A program made the translations under genes and the position numbers. Shown piece after piece: positions 1-3,188 of a DNA stretch of 5,188 nucleotides. The stretch is from Coprobacillus sp. (lineage in GTDB: Bacteria; Bacillota_I; Bacilli_A; RFN20; CAG-826): contig JAJQAP010000052.1 in the NCBI GenBank assembly GCA_021203745.1, positions 1 to 5,188 on the forward strand, in the 5' to 3' direction. Position 1 is the first letter of the stretch. Every line of letters starts with the position of its first letter. Under the pieces are notes generated by a model, which saw only the letters and a list, made by a program, of their open reading frames with translations, searched no databases and had not been told where the DNA came from.

Positions 1-17
1 AGAGAGAGAGAGAGAGA
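1..17. repeat. (AG)n simple repeat at the window edge
   Basis: A pure AG dinucleotide tract that may extend beyond the window. A similar (GA)7 tract lies at 1027-1040, just after the PBECR4 stop codon, so the RNA-plus-nuclease cassette is bracketed by the same simple repeat. Directly after it, 17-29 is an odd-centred palindrome (ATTCAA-G-TTGAAT). This is too tight to be a hairpin but could be a protein site; I assign no function. Bases 30-87 contain nothing else I can support. Confidence 0.7.
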
Positions 18-87
18 TTCAAGTTGAATTGTTATACACTGACAAAAACAAAAAGGATAGGCCTCTTTAGGAAATAGATACGAGTAC

Positions 88-116
88 TTGCTATATATAA
101 TCTATTTATATATAAT
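88..116 (+). promoter_or_regulatory. Putative sigma70-type promoter for RNA copy 1
   Basis: The -35 is TTGCTA (88-93, 4 of 6 consensus bases) and the -10 is TATAAT (111-116, perfect), with a 17-bp spacer. The predicted start is near 122-124, about 12 nt before the first repeated element. A second TATAAT occurs at 96-101 but has no good -35. An inverted repeat, ATCTATT (100-106) and AATAGAT (114-120), overlaps the -10 and could be an operator. A third AATAGAT is at 73-79. The region is AT-rich, so chance matches are a risk. Confidence 0.5.
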
Positions 117-122
117 AGATAT

Positions 123-204
123 GTTTCTAGAAATCATCGGAACAGATGTAAAACGCTATCCAAACTGTAGTCGCGGATGGAGACTCTTAAACCCATCTTT
201 TTTT
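123..204 (+). ncRNA. Structured RNA element, copy 1 (pseudoknot plus terminator)
   Basis: First of two ~72-nt direct repeats (core 135-204), about 80-85% identical to 294-366. It can fold as an H-type pseudoknot. Stem 1 is ACAG (142-145) with CTGT (165-168). Stem 2 is CTATCC (156-161) with GGATGG (175-180), including one G-U pair. The connecting loops are 10, 3 and 6 nt, which is sterically reasonable. GGATGG is also the 5' arm of the terminator ending at 204, so pseudoknot and terminator exclude each other unless other contacts form. No open frame of useful length starts here, and the RNA has its own promoter and terminator, so it is probably a short independent transcript. I do not recognise it as a named riboswitch class. 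It could be an antitoxin RNA, an attenuator, or a degenerate duplicate of copy 2. Confidence 0.6.
175..204 (+). terminator. Rho-independent terminator of RNA copy 1
   Basis: GATGG (176-180) pairs with CCATC (193-197), plus a possible G-U pair (175-198). The loop is 12 nt and seven Ts follow (198-204). The stem is modest. The loop sequence is identical to that in copy 2, which a plain terminator would not need. Confidence 0.65.
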
Positions 205-212
205 ATAGAAAT

Positions 213-259
213 AATCAGTAAAACCTTTTAAAGAAAGAACTGACCACTGATTTTTCTTT
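213..259 (+). terminator. Weak hairpin between the two RNA copies, possible back-up terminator
   Basis: AATCAGT (213-219) is complementary to ACTGATT (246-252) across a 26-nt gap and runs into a T-rich stretch. Within the same segment AAAGAAA (230-236) can pair instead with TTTCTTT (253-259). Either fold could block read-through from copy 1 into promoter 2. Both stems are AT-rich and weak, and the 3' end overlaps the -35 of promoter 2, so this is tentative. Confidence 0.3.
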
Positions 260-284
260 ACAGATAATTTAAATGGATTATAAT
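257..284 (+). promoter_or_regulatory. Sigma70-type promoter for RNA copy 2 and the PBECR4 gene
   Basis: The -35 is TTTACA (257-262, 5 of 6) and the -10 is TATAAT (279-284, perfect), with a 16-bp spacer. The predicted start is near 291, within a few bases of the first repeated base of RNA copy 2 (CATCGG at 294). The RNA therefore begins almost exactly with the structured element, which supports both calls. Confidence 0.65.
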
Positions 285-290
285 AAAGTT

Positions 291-366
291 ATTCATCGGG
301 ATAGAGATGTAAAACACTATCCGAACTCTGGTCCTGGATGGAGACTCTTAAACCCATCCTTTTTTT
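291..366 (+). ncRNA. Structured RNA element, copy 2: leader of the PBECR4 gene
   Basis: Second copy of the repeated element (core 294-366). The pseudoknot is preserved: stem 1 is AGAG (303-306) with CTCT (326-329), and stem 2 is CTATCC (317-322) with GGATGG (336-341). Relative to copy 1 the C143-G167 pair has become G304-C328, a compensatory change that supports stem 1. The loops are again 10, 3 and 6 nt. Copy 2 also has GGATAG (299-304), which can pair with CTATCC, giving a chain of four segments each complementary to the next. The last pair is the terminator. The gene starts 8 nt after the T-run, so termination here would yield a small RNA of about 75 nt and little nuclease mRNA. Candidate roles are a type III-like antitoxin RNA or a transcription attenuator. 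Confidence 0.62.
336..366 (+). terminator. Rho-independent terminator between RNA copy 2 and the nuclease gene
   Basis: GGATGG (336-341) pairs with CCATCC (354-359), six Watson-Crick pairs around a 12-nt loop, followed by seven Ts (360-366). It lies directly before the PBECR4 start, so the gene depends on read-through or on the pseudoknot capturing the GGATGG arm. Confidence 0.7.
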
Positions 367-373
367 ATCGAAA

Positions 374-568
374 ATGGCAGAGAAAAATAGGAAATCATTT
401 AAAGAAGAAGTGAGGCATATACTTTTTCAAGTTGCTCCTTTATTTCATTCTTATTTTTCAGATCAGAAATATCTAGTAGTATCCCCAGACTTTAAAAATC
501 GCCCATATTACATTATTGCCGCAAAAGACATTAATTTTTTGCATTTAACTGGCCTTGATAGCCCCTAA
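374..568 (+). CDS. PBECR4 N-terminal segment, ends FLHLTGLDSP
   Basis: This is the 64-codon upstream reading frame of the split nuclease, stopping at TAA 566-568. I place the start at ATG 374, not at the in-frame ATG 338, because 338 lies inside the terminator stem and the twelve residues between are encoded by the RNA repeat and T-run. Neither start has a Shine-Dalgarno sequence; the bases before 374 are the T-run and ATCGAAA. Poor initiation would keep expression low, as expected for a toxin. It carries the FLHLTG motif and is unlikely to be active alone. Confidence 0.6.
   Translation: MAEKNRKSFKEEVRHILFQVAPLFHSYFSDQKYLVVSPDFKNRPYYIIAAKDINFLHLTGLDSP
562..568 (+). other. Frame-change site: CCCC followed by TAA
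   Basis: The upstream frame reads AGC CCC TAA and the downstream frame reads CCC CTA AAC. A proline tRNA paired to CCC at 563-565 can slip back one base and pair perfectly with CCC at 562-564 while the stop codon waits in the A site. This is the only place where both frames are open. A lost C from an original five-C run gives the same picture. Confidence 0.6.
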
Positions 569-1023
569 ACCCATACACATTCTTTAAAAGTTGTGAGGAT
601 CAGACATTGACAACAAACGATTTTAAAGTGTCCTACATTACTAAATATGGGACAAAGATGGATAAGGATACGATAAAGGCAAAAATCTCTGTCTTGCCAG
701 ATATAATTGATATCTTTAATAAAGAGATAGTATTTGAAGAAGACTTTTCAAAGGGGCAATATGTTTCCTGTGGCATTGCTCTTGGAGAAGGCATCTTAAC
801 TTTGGGTTTTGTTGTCAGACAAAATTGTCGTCCAGAGACTCTTCTTAAGGGCAATTACATTCATCAAAACAAAGCATGTAAACCATCATTAATCATGAGT
901 GCTCCAGGTGGTGCCACAACTAAATTTGACACAATCATCTTAGGAAATGAAAACGAAATTAAGAAAAGCATAAATGAGATTGGTACACTAATTTCTAAAG
1001 ACATACTAGAAAAGATAAAATAA
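562..1023 (+). CDS. PBECR4 C-terminal segment, after the frame change
   Basis: This reading frame is open from 562 (the codons before it are TGA and TAG) to TAA 1021-1023. An independent start at TTG 607 is possible: GAGG at 595-598 lies 8 nt upstream and would give 138 residues. However, the 15 codons before 607 encode LNPYTFFKSCEDQT, which fits the family's F-Y/F-x-x-C segment. That makes continuation of the upstream protein the better reading and the GAGG a coincidence of coding sequence. It contains the SVLP helix, the glycine-rich strand and the C-terminal strands. Confidence 0.65.
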   Translation, partial: PLNPYTFFKSCEDQTLTTNDFKVSYITKYGTKMDKDTIKAKISVLPDIIDIFNKEIVFEEDFSKGQYVSCGIALGEGILTLGFVVRQNCRPETLLKGNYIHQNKACKPSLIMSAPGGATTKFDTIILGNENEIKKSINEIGTLISKDILEKIK

Positions 1024-1026
1024 AAT

Positions 1027-1050
1027 GAGAGAGAGAGAGATATATATATA
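1027..1050. repeat. (GA)7(TA)5 simple repeats
   Basis: Seven GA units (1027-1040) run into five TA units (1041-1050) between the PBECR4 stop and the terminator. The GA part mirrors the AG tract at 1-17 on the other side of the cassette. It may be slippage-prone spacer DNA or mark a boundary of inserted DNA; there is no direct evidence for either. Confidence 0.75.
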
Positions 1051-1073
1051 AAAAGCATCCTATGGGTGCTTTT
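1051..1073. terminator. Bidirectional terminator between convergent genes
   Basis: AAAAGCATCC (1051-1060) pairs with GGGTGCTTTT (1064-1073) around a TAT loop: ten pairs including one T-G. The stem extends five more A-T pairs (1045-1049 with 1074-1078) past one bulged A. A-tract and T-tract flank the GC-rich core, so it serves the PBECR4 gene on + and the OLD gene on -, which stops at 1090. Confidence 0.85.
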
Positions 1074-1089
1074 ATATAGTATGTAAACA

Positions 1090-3090
1090 TTATTTATTAT
1101 ATTTAACTTCAACTATAAGAGATTTATTAATGCTCTTAATTTTATCAAACACCATTTTGAAGTAATCATACGTCTGTTGATTCAGTTTGCCATTTTTTAT
1201 CTCGGTTTTAACTTTTAAAGATACGCAGAAAGTCTTTTCATTAAGATGGTATCTATGTACTTCATCCTCCGTAAAAAGGGACTCAACACCACAGACCTTT
1301 TTATCTGTAATGATTTGATCAAAGCGAAGAAGAACAATTGACTTATCTTTCTCGTTAGCTTTATAAAATGAAGTGCCACCGCCATCATTATCAACAAGGA
1401 AAAATGGTACCTTATCTAACTTCTTGATGTTTTCGACAATCCTTGCGGTTTCAGAGACTCCACCAAGAGGAAGAAATACAATATTTTTATCTTCATCACT
1501 AGCAAGTTTTTGACTAATTAAATATTGCTTATAGGCAGTCAAATAATAATAGTCAGTAGGCCCCTCCACAAAGACAACAAGCTTACCCGGTTCATCTAGA
1601 AGAACATTTCTTGTGGTGGACAGCGCATCCGTTATAAAAGATAGAAAATCATTATCAATACTTTCACGAGTACAACTTATATCAGAAAAAATATTTTGGA
1701 CAATAATTTCTTTTTCAGGTTTTTTAATAATCCTGACTTCTTCTAAATTATCGACATCGATAAAGGCGGGTCGATGAGTGGCAACAATAATTGTTATATG
1801 ATAAGAGAGGGCAAAATTCCTTAGATAATCTCTAAATTCGTTAATAGCACTATCATGAAGATAAACACATGGATCATCTATAACTATAATATCACCCGGT
1901 TTTAGATTTGTGTTTGATGGATAAAATGTAAAGAAAAAGTCAAACATCCATCTAAATCCAGAAGAAGTTTGGTTTAAATCGATAGTTCCTATTTTTGCAG
2001 TCGAGACCGATAGTGAAATAGAGTCAGGATTTAATTCGATATTGATGATATACTCATTTTTACCCTCGCTTGGGAAAAAGCGATTCATCCACTTTCCGAC
2101 ACTATTTTTGATTTGCTTATTTATATCGTTTGCGGCGTCATTTAGTTTTGCGGGGGTATTATGCTGTTCCGCTCTTTCATAGCAAGTAAGTATTTTCTTG
2201 TAATCATAGTTGATTACACTTAATAAATTTAAAAAGAAATCTGATGGAATCGATGGAGGTTTATATCTATTAAAGGTCATAACAAGGTCTTTATTCGAGT
2301 ATTTAAATATCCTCTTTCCATCGCTTGCCATTGTGGCGTCGATAATATTTGGTTTAACGGAAGAACCTATCTTTTTTTCGGTTCTTTCAAGATTAGTTAA
2401 AGAATAATCCTTTTTAAGTTTATTAAGAAGGTCTGAATTTTTTATGGAATTAAGTGTTTCTTGTTGTGAAGGATTATATGGCAATCTTTTGCTGGTTGCA
2501 ATCTCATAAAGTTCATTAATCGGTTTATAAGTAATAATAGTTGATTTATCATCTGCTTTCTGAAATTTATTTAAAAATGAACGGGTATCTTCATGTTGGG
2601 GTTTTCTTAATTCCTCAGAAAGAGCCATATTTATAGGATTGCCCACTCTTGGATTAAAATTTCCACCACTATCTAACAAACCAGAAAAAATATTAACAAG
2701 ATCGTCAATAAGTTTAAGGTCATTATCATCTAAAGTTTCATTTTGCTCACTAAGATTATATTTTTGGATTGGATTTTTATCTATTTTAGATACTGATACA
2801 TTATATTCACTAACAAGTTTCTTATCTTCAATACACTCTATGGAAATGCTTGGAACAATATCGGGTGAGTCTTCAAAAAATGGTGAATCATCATTCCAAT
2901 TTAATTTAGTTTCATTGTCATTCTTTAAAGATTTAATTGCATCAAGAACATTAGATTTACCAACATTATTGTGACCAATTAAAATAACGAGCCCACCTTT
3001 CTCCTGTTCATAGTTTGGATTAAGGATAAGTTCAAAATTGTTGTCCACTCCGATGTTTCTAAAGTTATTAATTTTTAAAATTCTTTTCAT
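1090..3090 (-). CDS. OLD-family ATP-dependent nuclease (ABC-type ATPase plus TOPRIM)
   Basis: This is a 666-residue protein with the OLD layout. The N-terminal SMC/ABC-like ATPase has the start KRILKINNFRNIG and Walker A GHNNVGKS (39-46). A long helical insertion follows, then a signature-like TSSGFRW (375-381). Walker B is IIVIDDP (D405, D406), and the D-loop and switch regions are VYLHDSA and ATHRPAFID (H439). The TOPRIM domain has VEGPTD (E509) and LVDNDGG (D567, D569), the acidic residues that bind the metals for DNA cleavage. Family members are nucleases such as phage P2 Old and GajA of Gabija. Here no UvrD-like helicase partner is visible in the next genes, so a stand-alone (class 1) type is most likely, and a phage-defence role is inferred. 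The second Walker B acidic residue is Asp rather than the usual Glu. The ATG is supported by an in-frame stop five codons upstream and by the family-like N-terminus. No Shine-Dalgarno is seen and I cannot place a convincing promoter. Confidence 0.88.
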   Translation of the reverse strand: MKRILKINNFRNIGVDNNFELILNPNYEQEKGGLVILIGHNNVGKSNVLDAIKSLKNDNETKLNWNDDSPFFEDSPDIVPSISIECIEDKKLVSEYNVSVSKIDKNPIQKYNLSEQNETLDDNDLKLIDDLVNIFSGLLDSGGNFNPRVGNPINMALSEELRKPQHEDTRSFLNKFQKADDKSTIITYKPINELYEIATSKRLPYNPSQQETLNSIKNSDLLNKLKKDYSLTNLERTEKKIGSSVKPNIIDATMASDGKRIFKYSNKDLVMTFNRYKPPSIPSDFFLNLLSVINYDYKKILTCYERAEQHNTPAKLNDAANDINKQIKNSVGKWMNRFFPSEGKNEYIINIELNPDSISLSVSTAKIGTIDLNQTSSGFRWMFDFFFTFYPSNTNLKPGDIIVIDDPCVYLHDSAINEFRDYLRNFALSYHITIIVATHRPAFIDVDNLEEVRIIKKPEKEIIVQNIFSDISCTRESIDNDFLSFITDALSTTRNVLLDEPGKLVVFVEGPTDYYYLTAYKQYLISQKLASDEDKNIVFLPLGGVSETARIVENIKKLDKVPFFLVDNDGGGTSFYKANEKDKSIVLLRFDQIITDKKVCGVESLFTEDEVHRYHLNEKTFCVSLKVKTEIKNGKLNQQTYDYFKMVFDKIKSINKSLIVEVKYNK

Positions 3091-3133
3091 ACAAATTATT
3101 ACTGTTTAAATGCATAATTTAATTTACACATCA

Positions 3134-3167
3134 TATTCACACCCACCGAAAGAGATGGGTGTGAATA
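3134..3167. other. Perfect 12-bp inverted repeat between the surface-protein and OLD genes
   Basis: TATTCACACCCA (3134-3145) and TGGGTGTGAATA (3156-3167) are exact reverse complements with a 10-nt loop. The hairpin lies 21 nt after the stop of the surface protein gene and 43 nt before the OLD start, both on the minus strand. No T-run follows on either strand, so it is not a canonical intrinsic terminator. It may be an mRNA 3'-end stabiliser, a rho-independent terminator lacking the U-tract, or an operator for the OLD gene. Confidence 0.7.
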
Positions 3168-3188
3168 AATGTTGTGTTTATCTACTTA

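Larger units (their letters stand above)
374..1023 (+). pseudogene. PBECR4-family BECR-fold nuclease, split by a -1 frame change
   Basis: Joining the frame from 374 with the frame that opens at 562 gives a continuous protein of about 217 residues. It matches my memory of the PBECR4 family (phage-Barnase-EndoU-ColicinE5/D-RelE-like nuclease 4). The N-terminal helix is followed by YLVV and YYIIAA strands, then the hallmark FLHLTG. Next come a PYTFFKSC..L...DF segment, KAKISVLPDIIDIF, a GIALGEGILTLGF glycine-rich strand, PETLL, a KPSLIM strand and KFDTIIL. The last helix ends in lysines. The HLTG histidine is a likely active-site residue (inference). The BECR fold includes RNases and tRNA-cleaving toxins, so the substrate is probably RNA. 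The two frames overlap only across CCCCTAA (562-568). A one-base loss in the C-run, a sequencing error, or deliberate -1 slippage would each explain this. The gene follows RNA copy 2 and its terminator and faces the OLD gene. Confidence 0.65.

Noticed and set aside
177..221. A short leader peptide beginning METLKPI in copy 1, matching the same frame in copy 2
   Set aside because: The shared residues are explained by the identical terminator stem-loop. There is no ribosome site, and copy 1 continues for only about 14 codons.
135..366. Known riboswitch classes (fluoride, preQ1, SAM-II, ZTP, guanidine) or a CRISPR array
   Set aside because: I could not match the conserved bases of the riboswitch classes from memory, and there are only two long, diverged copies with promoters between them, unlike CRISPR repeats. 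An Rfam search would be decisive.
338..373. ATG 338 as the start of the nuclease gene
   Set aside because: It lies inside the terminator stem of RNA copy 2, has no ribosome site, and its twelve extra residues come from the repeat and the T-run.
607..1023. An independent 138-residue gene starting at TTG 607
   Set aside because: The codons just upstream in the same frame continue the PBECR4 family pattern, and the GAGG is part of that coding sequence. It is kept only as a possibility.
1582..1602. LLDEPGK (residues 497-503) as the Walker B motif of the OLD protein
   Set aside because: It sits immediately before the TOPRIM strand VVFVEG, after the switch histidine. The true Walker B is VIDDP at 403-407, in the correct order after the signature.
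1090..3090. Gabija GajA
   Set aside because: No UvrD/GajB-like helicase is adjacent: the downstream neighbour is convergent and the upstream one is a surface protein.
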